Part shown: positions 43,245-51,441 of the stretch, piece by piece
How positions within the stretch are numbered: position 1 is the stretch's first letter
Layout: each line of letters opens with the position of its first letter
Source of the DNA: Castellaniella sp049650445
GTDB lineage: Bacteria > Pseudomonadota > Gammaproteobacteria > Burkholderiales > Burkholderiaceae_B
Direction: 5' to 3'
DNA: 64,000 nucleotides
Assembly: GCF_049650445.1 (NCBI RefSeq)
Contig: NZ_JBASAD010000017.1
Span: 1 to 64,000, forward strand
Program-made: the position numbers and the translations under genes
The notes under the pieces: generated by a model
Told to the model about the DNA's origin: nothing
The model's input: the letters and a program-made list of their open reading frames with translations, nothing else
Databases searched by the model: none

Positions 43245-44624
43245 TTATTTCTTGCTGGCGTTGAGCGCGCTGAGCTGCTGTGACAGATAGCTGCTGAGCG
43301 AATTCATCTGACTGACCATGGCGTCCAGTTGGGTGAACTGGGCGCGGTAGGTCTCCATGCGTTGATCGATGCGGTCGGAGGTGGTCTCGTATTGCTTCTT
43401 GATGTCGGCGATGGTCTTGTTCAGGCCGTCGGTGGTGGTGCTGAACAGGCCGCCGGCGCGGGTGAAGGTTTCCGCAGTCTGGCTGATCCGGGCGCCGACG
43501 CCGGAGGTGCCGCCAGAGAACAGCGATTTGACGTCATCGAGATTTTCGGACAGAGCCTTGGTCAGGGTGGCGTCGTTGATGTTCAGCTTGCCGGTCTTGG
43601 AGTCAGTCGTGATGCCGATCTTGGACAGCGTGGTGCCGTTGACCGAATCGATGGCGCCCGAGAGGGCGTCGCGCATGCGGGTCTGCACCGAGCGGGCCAG
43701 CGAGTCGCCCGTCAGAGGGCTGGACGGGTTGTCGGCGCCGACGGTGTATTTCGTCAGCGTTCCGACAGTGTCCAGCAGGCTGTTGTATGCCTTGACGAAG
43801 TCCTCGACCGTCTTCTTGGCGGCGGCATCGTCGCGGGTGAGGCTCAGATTGGCGGCGCTGGCCGTGGTCTGGTTCAGCGTCAGCTTGACGCCGTCGATCA
43901 CGTTTTCGACGGTGTTGCTCTGGCTGGTGACGGCGATGCCGTTGATGGTGAGTTCGGCATTCTTGGCATCCTGGACCGTGACGCCCGCCGTGGAGCCACC
44001 ACCGCTATAGCCCAGGAAGGAGTCCAGGTCCGCATTGCCGTCGACGGCAATGTTGGTGACAGCGTGCTGCTCGCCGGTTTCACGGCTGGTCAGCAGCAGG
44101 CGGTATTGGCTGCCTGGCGTGCCGTCGTTGACGATGGTGGCGTTGACCCCGATATTCTTGTCGGCATTGATGGCGACGACCAGCTTGTCCAGGGACGTGC
44201 CCTTGCCGTTCAGGTCGAGAGACTTTTCCTCGCCATTGATGGTGATCTTCAGGGTACCACCGGTGCCGATGTCGGCTGCGCGGTCGGCACGTCCGGCGTA
44301 GACCAGAGTCTGGGACGAGGCAAGCTGATTCACCTGAACGGAGTATTGGCCCGGGATGGCTGCACTGGTGGCTGTTGCGGAAAAAGCGTCCGAGCCGGAT
44401 TTCACGGCGATCGTACCGAAGGCGTCGGCCTTGCCGACGGCCTGGGCGGCCTTCTGGAAGGCTTCGACCGAGGCCTTCAGCTTGGAATAGGCGTCGAGCT
44501 TGGTTTCAGCCGCCTTTTGGCGGCCCTGGATGACGTTCAGGACCTGGCTTTCGTTCTTTTGCAGGTTGAGGAGCAGGTCCGAGAGCGGCAGGCCCGACAG
44601 GCCGAGGGAAGAAATAGCTGCCAT
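43245..44624 (-). CDS. fliD: Flagellar filament cap protein FliD
   Basis: A 459-residue cap protein (HAP2). The N-terminus AISSLGLSGLPLSDLLLNLQ and the C-terminal coiled coil (YETTSDRIDQRMETYRAQFT, MVSQMNSLSSYLSQQLSALN) are FliD-typical. It folds flagellin subunits at the filament tip. It lies downstream of flaG (86-bp gap) and may share its sigma-28 promoter. Confidence 0.97.
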   Translation of the reverse strand: MAAISSLGLSGLPLSDLLLNLQKNESQVLNVIQGRQKAAETKLDAYSKLKASVEAFQKAAQAVGKADAFGTIAVKSGSDAFSATATSAAIPGQYSVQVNQLASSQTLVYAGRADRAADIGTGGTLKITINGEEKSLDLNGKGTSLDKLVVAINADKNIGVNATIVNDGTPGSQYRLLLTSRETGEQHAVTNIAVDGNADLDSFLGYSGGGSTAGVTVQDAKNAELTINGIAVTSQSNTVENVIDGVKLTLNQTTASAANLSLTRDDAAAKKTVEDFVKAYNSLLDTVGTLTKYTVGADNPSSPLTGDSLARSVQTRMRDALSGAIDSVNGTTLSKIGITTDSKTGKLNINDATLTKALSENLDDVKSLFSGGTSGVGARISQTAETFTRAGGLFSTTTDGLNKTIADIKKQYETTSDRIDQRMETYRAQFTQLDAMVSQMNSLSSYLSQQLSALNASKK

Positions 44625-44710
44625 GATGAGTTCTCCGTTCAGCCATTATGCCCCGGTTTGACGGCGGCAAAGGCTGTGTGTGGGGTGAGATTTCGTTTCT
44701 GTTCGAGAGG

Positions 44711-45121
44711 TCAGGCCTGGGTGTCGACGCCGGAGCCCTGGAGCTGGACGATCATTTTAGCGACCCGCAGGACGGCCTCGGACGGGATGGTGCGCAGGAC
44801 GTCGCCAGTCGCGCTGTCGACGATCGTGACGACCAGGCGTTGAGCGTCCTCGTCCATTTCGAAGCGCATGCCGGTGGACCAGGCCTTGAGGCTGTCGTTG
44901 ACGGATTCGAGCGCTTTTTCCAGCGAGGACTTGGGTGGCTCGATCGATTGCCGCAGTCCCAGTTCGCGCGATCCGGCCTGCTTGTTGAAACGGCTGGATT
45001 GGGCGTCCTCGACGGGAGTGGCCTGGGTGGCGGGGGCGACCTGGGCCTGGGGCCGCTCGGATGCGGGGGCAGCCAGACCCAGGCTGGAGGATGCCAGTTG
45101 ATTTCCAATGGGGTGAATCAT
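44711..45121 (-). CDS. flaG: Flagellar protein FlaG
   Basis: A 136-residue protein from ATG 45121 with AGGAG 6 bp upstream. The conserved FlaG core is RFEMDEDAQRLVVTIVDSAT and DVLRTIPSEAVLRVAKMI at the C-terminus; the N-terminal half is low-complexity. FlaG influences filament length in some bacteria. A near-perfect sigma-28 promoter lies at 45212-45238. fliD follows. Confidence 0.92.
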   Translation of the reverse strand: MIHPIGNQLASSSLGLAAPASERPQAQVAPATQATPVEDAQSSRFNKQAGSRELGLRQSIEPPKSSLEKALESVNDSLKAWSTGMRFEMDEDAQRLVVTIVDSATGDVLRTIPSEAVLRVAKMIVQLQGSGVDTQA

Positions 45122-45211
45122 GCGTGCTCCTGTCCGGATAGGCTTGTTCTGGTCAGGAAGCGTCCGGGGTGATCCCCCCAGGTCGAACGCGTCCTGGATT
45201 TTCATACTGGC

Positions 45212-45238
45212 ATAACGGCGGGAACTGACGAAACTTTA
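45212..45238 (-). promoter_or_regulatory. Sigma-28 promoter of flaG(-fliD-fliS-fliT)
   Basis: On the minus strand TAAAGTTT-N11-GCCGTTAT: the whole -35 box equals the FliA consensus and the -10 differs at one or two positions. It lies 91 bp upstream of the flaG ATG, and the segment CCTAAAG occurs twice around the -35. Confidence 0.9.
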
Positions 45239-45362
45239 GGGTTTCTTCGGTGTTTCTTTAGGGTTCGAGGGGTCCGAGAGGGATCGGTGCCGTCCCGAAG
45301 CGCGTTTCCGTGCGGCAAATTCCTGGGTGAAAGCCGGGTTTCTCGAGGAAGCATCCGGGGCG

Positions 45363-45391
45363 TTCCTGGTGCATACTTACATTTTTATGAT
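45363..45391 (+). promoter_or_regulatory. Possible sigma-70 promoter of fliA
   Basis: TTCCTG-N17-TATGAT, ending 19 bp before the ATG at 45411. The spacing is ideal and the -10 is close to consensus. It supports translation from 45411 rather than the in-frame ATG 45387. Confidence 0.45.
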
Positions 45392-45410
45392 GTGTTTCAC
45401 GGATTGTGTG

Positions 45411-46163
45411 ATGCCTCTTTCCGAGGACCAGTTGATTGCCCAGCATGCGCCGCTCGTGCGCCGTCAGGCCCTGGCGTTGATCGGCAGGCTGCCGGCCAGC
45501 GTCGAACTCGACGACCTGATGCAGGCCGGCATGATGGGGCTGCTGGACGCGGTGCGCCGCTATCAACAGCAGGCCGACGCGCAGTTCGAGACCTATGCGA
45601 TCACTCGCATCCGCGGTGCCATGCTGGATGAACTGCGCAGCCAGGACTGGCTGCCGCGCAGTGTGCGTAGCAAGGCGCGCAGCATCGAGGATGCCATCCA
45701 GGCGCTGCATCACCGTCTGCTGCGTCCGGCCACTGAATCCGAGATTGCCGAAGAAATGAGCATGAATCTGGAGGATTATCAGGGGTTGCTCGAAGAAGCG
45801 CGCGGCGTCCAGGTGCTGATGTACGAGGATCTGGCCCTGCATCGGGAAGATCACGACGGCGAAGGGGCGCTGGACGCGGTGGCAAGCGGCCAGGGGTCCA
45901 ATCCCCTGGACTGGCTGATGCGTGAAGGACTGCGTTCGGTGCTGATCGAGGCCATCAGCAATCTGCCGGAGCGCGAGCAATTGCTGCTGTCGTTGCAGTT
46001 CGAGCAGGATCTGAACCAGAAAGAGATCGCCGCCGTCCTGGGCATCACCGAGGGCCGGGTGTCCCAACTGCGGTCCCAGGCCGTGGCGCGCATCCGGGCC
46101 TGGCTGTCCAGCCATTCCTGGGCACCCGACGCCGATACCGACGATTACGAACACTTGTTGTAG
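45411..46163 (+). CDS. fliA: Flagellar sigma factor FliA (sigma-28)
   Basis: A 250-residue sigma factor directing late flagellar genes. Region 2 includes LDDLMQAGMMGLLDAVRRYQ and FETYAITRIRGAMLDELRSQ. Region 3 follows, and region 4 has the helix-turn-helix QKEIAAVLGITEGRVSQLRS. The start at 45411 (MPLSEDQLIAQHAPLVRRQA) matches the family; in-frame GTG 45408 and ATG 45387 are alternatives. It is divergent from flaG, and its partner anti-sigma FlgM is at 14704. Confidence 0.97.
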   Translation: MPLSEDQLIAQHAPLVRRQALALIGRLPASVELDDLMQAGMMGLLDAVRRYQQQADAQFETYAITRIRGAMLDELRSQDWLPRSVRSKARSIEDAIQALHHRLLRPATESEIAEEMSMNLEDYQGLLEEARGVQVLMYEDLALHREDHDGEGALDAVASGQGSNPLDWLMREGLRSVLIEAISNLPEREQLLLSLQFEQDLNQKEIAAVLGITEGRVSQLRSQAVARIRAWLSSHSWAPDADTDDYEHLL

Positions 46164-46206
46164 CCGCTTGGGCGTGCGCCGTCCCGTGGTCGCCGCTTGT
46201 GTTTGC

Positions 46207-46235
46207 TATAAGATTTATTTAATATATATCTTATA
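46207..46235 (+). promoter_or_regulatory. NsrR-like operator overlapping promoter
   Basis: A 29-bp palindrome with perfect 8-bp ends TATAAGAT/ATCTTATA around centre 46221. The inner 23 bp (46210-46232) has the 11-1-11 layout of the NsrR site, AAGAT-N13-ATCTT; the published E. coli consensus half-site is AAGATGCATTT and the halves here are AAGATTTATTT and AAGATATATAT. It overlaps a possible promoter TTGCTA-N16-TATATC, as expected for repression. Confidence 0.65.
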
Positions 46236-46276
46236 CGACACAGACTGTCGGAAGCTAAGGGAGAGGAACCCTCATC

Positions 46277-46687
46277 ATGAATATCGATCGCTTCAAGCAT
46301 CAGCACGTCGAAATCCTCAGCGGCATCAGCTTGCTGCGCCGCTTGTCTCACCAAGGGATTGCCGATCATGCCGTGGACATCGCGCACGAACTGAAGGCGC
46401 TGGCCCAGGTCGTCACCCAGCATCTGGCGATCGAGGATCGCATCCTGTACCCCTCGCTGGAAAAAAGCGGCGACGACCGCATGGCGCGCATGAGCGCGGC
46501 CTACCAGGGCGACATGAAGGGCATCGCCAGTGCCTTCATTAATTTTGCCCGTCGCTGGGGCGACGCCACGCGGCTCACCCGCAACCCGGAGGACTTCCGC
46601 ACCGAGGCCAATACCGTACTGAAGAGCGTGCATGCGCGCATGCTGCGCGAGAACCGCGAGTTCTATCCAGCCGTCGAGGCGTTGTAA
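46277..46687 (+). CDS. Hemerythrin-like (HHE domain) protein
   Basis: A 136-residue helical protein from ATG 46277 with GGGAGAGG upstream. Likely iron ligands are in HQHVEIL near the start, AHELKAL, VTQHLAIEDRILYP (the HHE signature) and the C-terminal ENREFYPAVEAL. Such proteins carry a non-haem di-iron centre that binds O2 or NO, or helps in nitrosative-stress defence. The NsrR-like palindrome upstream fits an NO-responsive role. It stands alone between fliA and alaS. The exact function is inferred. Confidence 0.85.
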   Translation: MNIDRFKHQHVEILSGISLLRRLSHQGIADHAVDIAHELKALAQVVTQHLAIEDRILYPSLEKSGDDRMARMSAAYQGDMKGIASAFINFARRWGDATRLTRNPEDFRTEANTVLKSVHARMLRENREFYPAVEAL

Positions 46688-46700
46688 GGATCAAAACGCA

Positions 46701-46706
46701 TATAAT
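46701..46706 (+). promoter_or_regulatory. Candidate alaS -10 box
   Basis: A consensus TATAAT 31 bp upstream of the alaS ATG, just after the hemerythrin stop. I find no good -35 at 16-18 bp, so this is a partial call. Confidence 0.35.
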
Positions 46707-46736
46707 GGCCGGCTAGTTTCCCCTGCGGCCAAACGA

Positions 46737-49364
46737 ATGAAAACCTCCGAGATCCGTCAGAAGTTCCTGTCCTTTTTTGAGTCCAAAGGACACCAGATCG
46801 TGCCGTCCTCGCCGCTCGTGCCGGCCAACGACCCGACGCTGCTGTTCACCAACTCCGGCATGGTCCAGTTCAAGGACGTTTTTACCGGCAAGGACAGCCG
46901 GCCCTATCGCCGGGCGACGACCGCGCAGCGCTGTGTGCGCGCCGGGGGCAAGCACAACGACCTGGAAAACGTCGGCTACACCGCGCGGCACCACACGTTT
47001 TTCGAGATGCTGGGCAATTTCAGCTTCGGTGACTATTTCAAGCGCGACGCCATCACCAACGCCTGGACCCTGCTGACCGAGGTCTACGGCCTGCCCAAGG
47101 AAAAACTGTGGGTCACCGTCTACCAGGACGACGACGAGGCCTATGACATCTGGGCACAGGAAATCGGCGTACCGCGTGAACGCATCATCCGCATCGGCGA
47201 CAACAAGGGCGCGCCCTACGCCTCGGACAATTTCTGGCAGATGGCCGACACGGGGCCCTGCGGCCCCTGTTCCGAAATCTTCTATGACCACGGCCCGGAC
47301 ATCTGGGGCGGCCCTCCGGGATCGCCCGAAGAAGACGGCGACCGCTACATCGAGATCTGGAATCTGGTGTTCATGCAGTTCGAGCGCGATGCCCAGGGCA
47401 ATATGAATCCCCTGCCCAAGCCCTGCGTCGATACCGGCATGGGCCTGGAGCGCATTTCCGCCGTGCTGCAGCATGTGCATTCCAATTACGAGATCGACCT
47501 GTTCCAGCACCTGATTCGCGCGGCTGCCCGCGAGACGGGGTGCGCGGACCTGGCCGACAATTCCCTGAAGGTCATCGCCGACCACATCCGTGCCTGCAGC
47601 TTCCTGGTGGTCGACGGCGTGATCCCCGGCAACGAAGGGCGCGGCTACGTGCTGCGCCGCATCGTCCGGCGCGCGCTGCGTCACGGGCACAAGCTGGGCC
47701 AGAAGGGCCTGTTCTTCCATCGTCTGGTGGCCGACCTGGTCGGGCAGATGGGTGATGCCTATCCCGAACTCGCCGCCCAGCAGGCGCGGGTCGAACAGGT
47801 GCTGCGTCAGGAAGAAGAGCGCTTCGGCGAAACCCTGGAAAACGGCATGCGGATCCTGGAATCCGCGCTGGCGGCCCTGCCGGCCGGCCAGGCGCTGGAC
47901 GGCCAGACGCTGTTCACGCTGTACGACACCTACGGTTTTCCGGTCGACCTGACGGCCGACATCTGCCGCGAACGCGATATCCCCGTCGATCTGGACGGCT
48001 TTGAACAGGCCATGGCGCACCAGCGCGAACAGGCGCGCGCCGCCGGCAAGTTCAAGGCAGCGGCCGATCTCAGCTATGACGGCGTGGCGACGCGTTTCGA
48101 CGGTTACGACCACCTGGAAGGTCAGGCCGTCGTCACGGCGCTGTATGTGGAGGGCGCCTCGGTGCCGTCCATCGCCTCGGGTCAGCAGGCTGTGGTGGTG
48201 CTGGACGCGACGCCGTTCTATGCCGAATCCGGCGGTCAGGTGGGCGATACTGGGGTATTGACCGGCGCCTCGGTGCGGTTTCAGGTGGCCGACACCCAGA
48301 AGATCCAGGCCGACGTTTTTGGCCATCACGGCGTCCTGGAGCAGGGCGCCCTGGCCGTGGGCGACAAGGTCGGCACGCATGTCGACGTCCGCCGCCGTGC
48401 CGATACGATGCGCAATCACTCGGCCACGCACCTGATGCACAAGGCCCTGCGCCAGGTCCTGGGCGAGCACGTGCAGCAGCGCGGCTCTCTGGTCGATCCG
48501 GACAAGACCCGCTTCGACTTCGCCCACGACGCACCGATGACGGCCGAGCAGATCGCCCGGGTCGAGTCCATCGTCAACGACGAAGTCCTGGCCAACCAGG
48601 CCGTGCGTACCCAGCATCTCAGCTACGACGAAGCCGTGGCCGGCGGGGCCATGGCCCTGTTTGGCGAAAAATACGGCGACGTGGTGCGGGTGCTGGACAT
48701 CGGCTTTTCACGTGAACTGTGCGGTGGCACCCACGTGGCGCGCACGGGCGACATCGGTCTGTTCAAGATCGTGTCCGAAGGCGGTGTGGCCGCCGGCATC
48801 CGTCGGGTCGAAGGCATCACCGGGCACGGTGCCCTGGCCTGGGTGCAGCAGACCCGCGACACGCTGGATCAGGCAGCCGGGCTGCTCAAGACCCAGGTTG
48901 CCGAAGTGCCTGAGCGCATCCAGGCGCTGCAGCAGCAGACGCGCCAGATCGAACGCGAACTCGAGCGCCTGCAGGACAAGCTGGCGGCCGCTGCGGGGTC
49001 CGATCTGGCAGGTCAGGCCGTGGACGTCGCCGGGGTCAAGCTGCTGGCCACGCGGCTCAGTGGCGTCGATCCCAAATCGCTACGCGGCATGGTCGATCAA
49101 CTGAAATCCAAGCTGCCCGGCGCCGTGATCCTGCTGGCCGCCGTGGCGGATGACAAGATCAGCCTGGTGGCCGGTGTCAGTCCTGAACTGACGACACGGG
49201 TCAAGGCCGGCGATCTGGTGGGTGCCATTGCTGCCCAGGTGGGCGGCAAGGGCGGCGGCCGTCCGGACATGGCCATGGGCGGCGGCTCTGATGTGGCGTC
49301 GCTGGACGGTGCCCTGGCCGGCGTGCAGGCCTGGCTGGCCGAAAGGCTGGGGGCGGCGGTGTGA
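46737..49364 (+). CDS. alaS: Alanyl-tRNA synthetase
   Basis: An 875-residue class II synthetase, standard length, starting MKTSEIRQKFLSFFESKGHQ. Class II core motifs are in FTNSGMVQFKDVF and TTAQRCVRAGGKHNDLENVG. The editing domain carries the zinc-binding HSATHLMHKAL and the CGGTHVARTGDIG block. The C-terminal oligomerisation region is intact. ATG 46737 was chosen; the longer frame runs back into the hemerythrin gene. The stop overlaps the next start (TGATG). A tRNA-Ala gene lies at 60550 on the minus strand. Confidence 0.98.
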   Translation: MKTSEIRQKFLSFFESKGHQIVPSSPLVPANDPTLLFTNSGMVQFKDVFTGKDSRPYRRATTAQRCVRAGGKHNDLENVGYTARHHTFFEMLGNFSFGDYFKRDAITNAWTLLTEVYGLPKEKLWVTVYQDDDEAYDIWAQEIGVPRERIIRIGDNKGAPYASDNFWQMADTGPCGPCSEIFYDHGPDIWGGPPGSPEEDGDRYIEIWNLVFMQFERDAQGNMNPLPKPCVDTGMGLERISAVLQHVHSNYEIDLFQHLIRAAARETGCADLADNSLKVIADHIRACSFLVVDGVIPGNEGRGYVLRRIVRRALRHGHKLGQKGLFFHRLVADLVGQMGDAYPELAAQQARVEQVLRQEEERFGETLENGMRILESALAALPAGQALDGQTLFTLYDTYGFPVDLTADICRERDIPVDLDGFEQAMAHQREQARAAGKFKAAADLSYDGVATRFDGYDHLEGQAVVTALYVEGASVPSIASGQQAVVVLDATPFYAESGGQVGDTGVLTGASVRFQVADTQKIQADVFGHHGVLEQGALAVGDKVGTHVDVRRRADTMRNHSATHLMHKALRQVLGEHVQQRGSLVDPDKTRFDFAHDAPMTAEQIARVESIVNDEVLANQAVRTQHLSYDEAVAGGAMALFGEKYGDVVRVLDIGFSRELCGGTHVARTGDIGLFKIVSEGGVAAGIRRVEGITGHGALAWVQQTRDTLDQAAGLLKTQVAEVPERIQALQQQTRQIERELERLQDKLAAAAGSDLAGQAVDVAGVKLLATRLSGVDPKSLRGMVDQLKSKLPGAVILLAAVADDKISLVAGVSPELTTRVKAGDLVGAIAAQVGGKGGGRPDMAMGGGSDVASLDGALAGVQAWLAERLGAAV

Positions 49365-49603
49365 TGGAAACGCTGCACGCGGATCAGGAAATCGACGCCC
49401 GGGGGCTGAATTGCCCCCTGCCGATCCTGCGCACCAAGAAAGCGCTGGCTCAATTGGAAAGCGGGCAGGTGCTGGCCGTGTTGACCACCGACCCGCATGC
49501 GGGTCGGGATTTCCAGGCCTTCTGCCAACAGACCGGCAATCCCCTGCTGGCGCAGCAGGCGCGTGACGATGAGGTTCAGGTACATTACGTCCAGCGTCGT
49601 TAA
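49364..49603 (+). CDS. TusA/SirA-family sulfur carrier protein
   Basis: A 79-residue protein from ATG 49364, overlapping the alaS stop. Residues 8-30 show the TusA signature with the active Cys17 in RGLNCPLPILRTKKAL. TusA proteins carry persulfide sulfur, for example for tRNA thiolation, or act in sulfur redox. The pairing with alaS is seen in related genomes as I recall. The precise sulfur acceptor cannot be told. Confidence 0.88.
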   Translation: METLHADQEIDARGLNCPLPILRTKKALAQLESGQVLAVLTTDPHAGRDFQAFCQQTGNPLLAQQARDDEVQVHYVQRR

Positions 49604-49647
49604 TGTGTTGTTTTTCACGGTATTCGCAGGCCGTTGAACCGCATCCA

Positions 49648-49677
49648 TTGCGGACACCACCTGTGTGGTGCTAAAAT
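49648..49677 (+). promoter_or_regulatory. Probable rpsP operon promoter
   Basis: TTGCGG-N18-TAAAAT, ending 35 bp before the rpsP ATG. The spacer itself carries a CACCAC-CTGT-GTGGTG inverted repeat, which could bind a regulator or simply be chance. Confidence 0.5.
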
Positions 49678-49712
49678 TTTGCGTTTTTCACAGCATTTTC
49701 AAAGGATTATCC

Positions 49713-49973
49713 ATGGTTGTGATTCGTCTGGCCCGCGGCGGCTCGAAGAAGCGTCCCTTCTACAATGTCGTTGCTGCCGATTCGCGTAATCGCCGCGATG
49801 GCCGTTTCATCGAACGCGTGGGTTTCTACAATCCCGTCGCCGGTGAAGGTCAGGAAAGCCTGCGCCTGTCCCTGGATCGCGTCCAGCACTGGGTCGGTTC
49901 CGGTGCCCAGTTGTCCGACACGGTGGCCCGCCTGGTCAAGGAATACTCCGCCAAGGTCGCGTCCGCTGCCTGA
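49713..49973 (+). CDS. rpsP: 30S ribosomal protein bS16
   Basis: An 86-residue ribosomal protein starting MVVIRLARGGSKKRPFYNVV, the bS16 signature. It binds 16S rRNA and supports 30S assembly. First gene of rpsP-rimM-trmD; rimM starts 21 bp downstream. The upstream frame extension (to 49665) has no match to the family. Confidence 0.98.
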   Translation: MVVIRLARGGSKKRPFYNVVAADSRNRRDGRFIERVGFYNPVAGEGQESLRLSLDRVQHWVGSGAQLSDTVARLVKEYSAKVASAA

Positions 49974-49994
49974 TCGCAGCCTGTCGTGCCGGCG

Positions 49995-50618
49995 ATGGCC
50001 GATTCCACCTTCCTGGATGCCGTGCCGCCGGACGACCTGGTCGAGGTCGGCCGGGTAGCCGCAGCCCACGGGGTACGCGGCTGGCTCAAGCTCCAGCCTT
50101 ATTCGCCCCAGGCGGAGGCCCTGTTGGGTGCTCCGGTCTGGTGGCTCAAAGCGCCTGATCCCGCACTGGGAACGGGGGCTTCGCCGCGTCCGCGCGGCCT
50201 GAATATCCGTGCATGCCGCCGTCAGGGCGGCCAGTTTCTGGTGGCTCAGGTCGACGGCATCGCCGACCGCGATGCGGCCGAAGCCTTGCGGGGCTATACC
50301 ATCTGGGTACCCCGGACGGCGTTTCCGCAAGCGGACGACGACGAATACTACTGGATTGACCTGATCGGCTGTGATTTCCACGGCATGGGGGACGATGGTC
50401 CCCGGCTGCTGGGGCGCGTCGACCAGGTCCTGGACAATGGCGCGCATGCCGTGCTGCAGGTGGCGCTGGGCGCATCGGACGCCGATGGCGTCTTCCAGCC
50501 GCTCGCCGATGCGCGCGGCCGGCCGCGTCACGTGCTGGTGCCCTTCGTGGCTGCACATGTGCAGCACGTCGATCTGCAGGCTCGCCGTATCGACAGCGAT
50601 TGGCCGGCCGATTTCTGA
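49995..50618 (+). CDS. rimM: Ribosome maturation factor RimM
   Basis: A 207-residue 16S rRNA processing factor. The N-terminal domain starts EVGRVAAAHGVRGWLKLQPY; the C-terminal PRC-barrel domain has DEYYWIDLIGCDFHGMG. It binds uS19 during 30S head maturation. The insert GLNIRACRRQGGQ is ordinary for betaproteobacteria. GTG 49986 is an alternative start three codons upstream. trmD follows after 7 bp. Confidence 0.95.
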   Translation: MADSTFLDAVPPDDLVEVGRVAAAHGVRGWLKLQPYSPQAEALLGAPVWWLKAPDPALGTGASPRPRGLNIRACRRQGGQFLVAQVDGIADRDAAEALRGYTIWVPRTAFPQADDDEYYWIDLIGCDFHGMGDDGPRLLGRVDQVLDNGAHAVLQVALGASDADGVFQPLADARGRPRHVLVPFVAAHVQHVDLQARRIDSDWPADF

Positions 50619-50625
50619 ATCCGAA

Positions 50626-51435
50626 ATGCGGTTTGACCTGATCACGCTGTTTCCCGAAATGTTTGCCGCAGTGCGCGATCAGGGCGTCAGCGGTCGCGCG
50701 CATGCCCGGGGCCTCTGGTCGCTGGAGACCTGGAATCCGCGCGATTTCACGACTGACGTCCATCGCACGGTGGACGATCGGCCCTACGGGGGCGGTCCGG
50801 GCATGGTCATGCTGGCCGAACCGCTGGCCCTCGCGGTCGAGGCGGCTCGCGCGGCCCGTTTGCAAGCGGGTGCCGATGTCCCGGACAAACCGGCGTCCGT
50901 CGTGCTGCTGTCGCCGACCGGCCGGACGCACGACCAGGCGCGCGCCCAGCACTGGGCGGAACAAACCGGTGCCATCCTGATCTGCGGCCGGTACGAAGGC
51001 ATCGACCAGCGTTTCATCGACCACTATGTGGACGAGGAGGTTTCGCTGGGGGACTTCGTGCTGTCGGGCGGCGAGCTGGGTGCCATGGTCCTGATGGACA
51101 GTGTGGTGCGCCTGTTGCCGGGGGTGCTGCACGATGCGGAGTCCGCCGTGCAGGATTCTTTCAATCCCGCCCTGAGCGGTCTGCTGGACAGTCCACACTA
51201 CACGCGTCCCGAAGTCTGGCGCGGCGATGCCGTGCCCGAGCCGCTGCTGTCCGGCCATCATGCCCGCATCGCCGTCTGGCGGCGGGATCAGTCCCTGGCG
51301 CTGACGGCGGCGCGCCGGCCCGATCTCATCGATCATGCGCGCGCGAGGGGCGATCTGGATGCGCGCGATGAGCGAGCGCTGAGTCAGGCAAGCCGGTGGC
51401 CAGCGAAATCCGGCACCGGCGAAGACCCCGACTAA
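50626..51435 (+). CDS. trmD: tRNA (guanine-N1-)-methyltransferase TrmD
   Basis: A 269-residue SPOUT methyltransferase that makes m1G37 in tRNAs. Motifs: DRPYGGGPGMVM, LICGRYEGIDQRFIDHYV and the knot LGDFVLSGGELGAMVLMDSV. The start at 50626 (MRFDLITLFPEMFAAVRDQG) is family-standard. In most relatives rplS follows; here the next gene is a convergent PIG-L deacetylase 7 bp away, and no terminator is evident. Confidence 0.97.
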   Translation: MRFDLITLFPEMFAAVRDQGVSGRAHARGLWSLETWNPRDFTTDVHRTVDDRPYGGGPGMVMLAEPLALAVEAARAARLQAGADVPDKPASVVLLSPTGRTHDQARAQHWAEQTGAILICGRYEGIDQRFIDHYVDEEVSLGDFVLSGGELGAMVLMDSVVRLLPGVLHDAESAVQDSFNPALSGLLDSPHYTRPEVWRGDAVPEPLLSGHHARIAVWRRDQSLALTAARRPDLIDHARARGDLDARDERALSQASRWPAKSGTGEDPD

Positions 51436-51441
51436 ACCACG

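Noticed and set aside
46713..48617. 634-codon minus-strand open frame opposite alaS
   Set aside because: alaS is unmistakable on the plus strand; the antisense product shows no domain.
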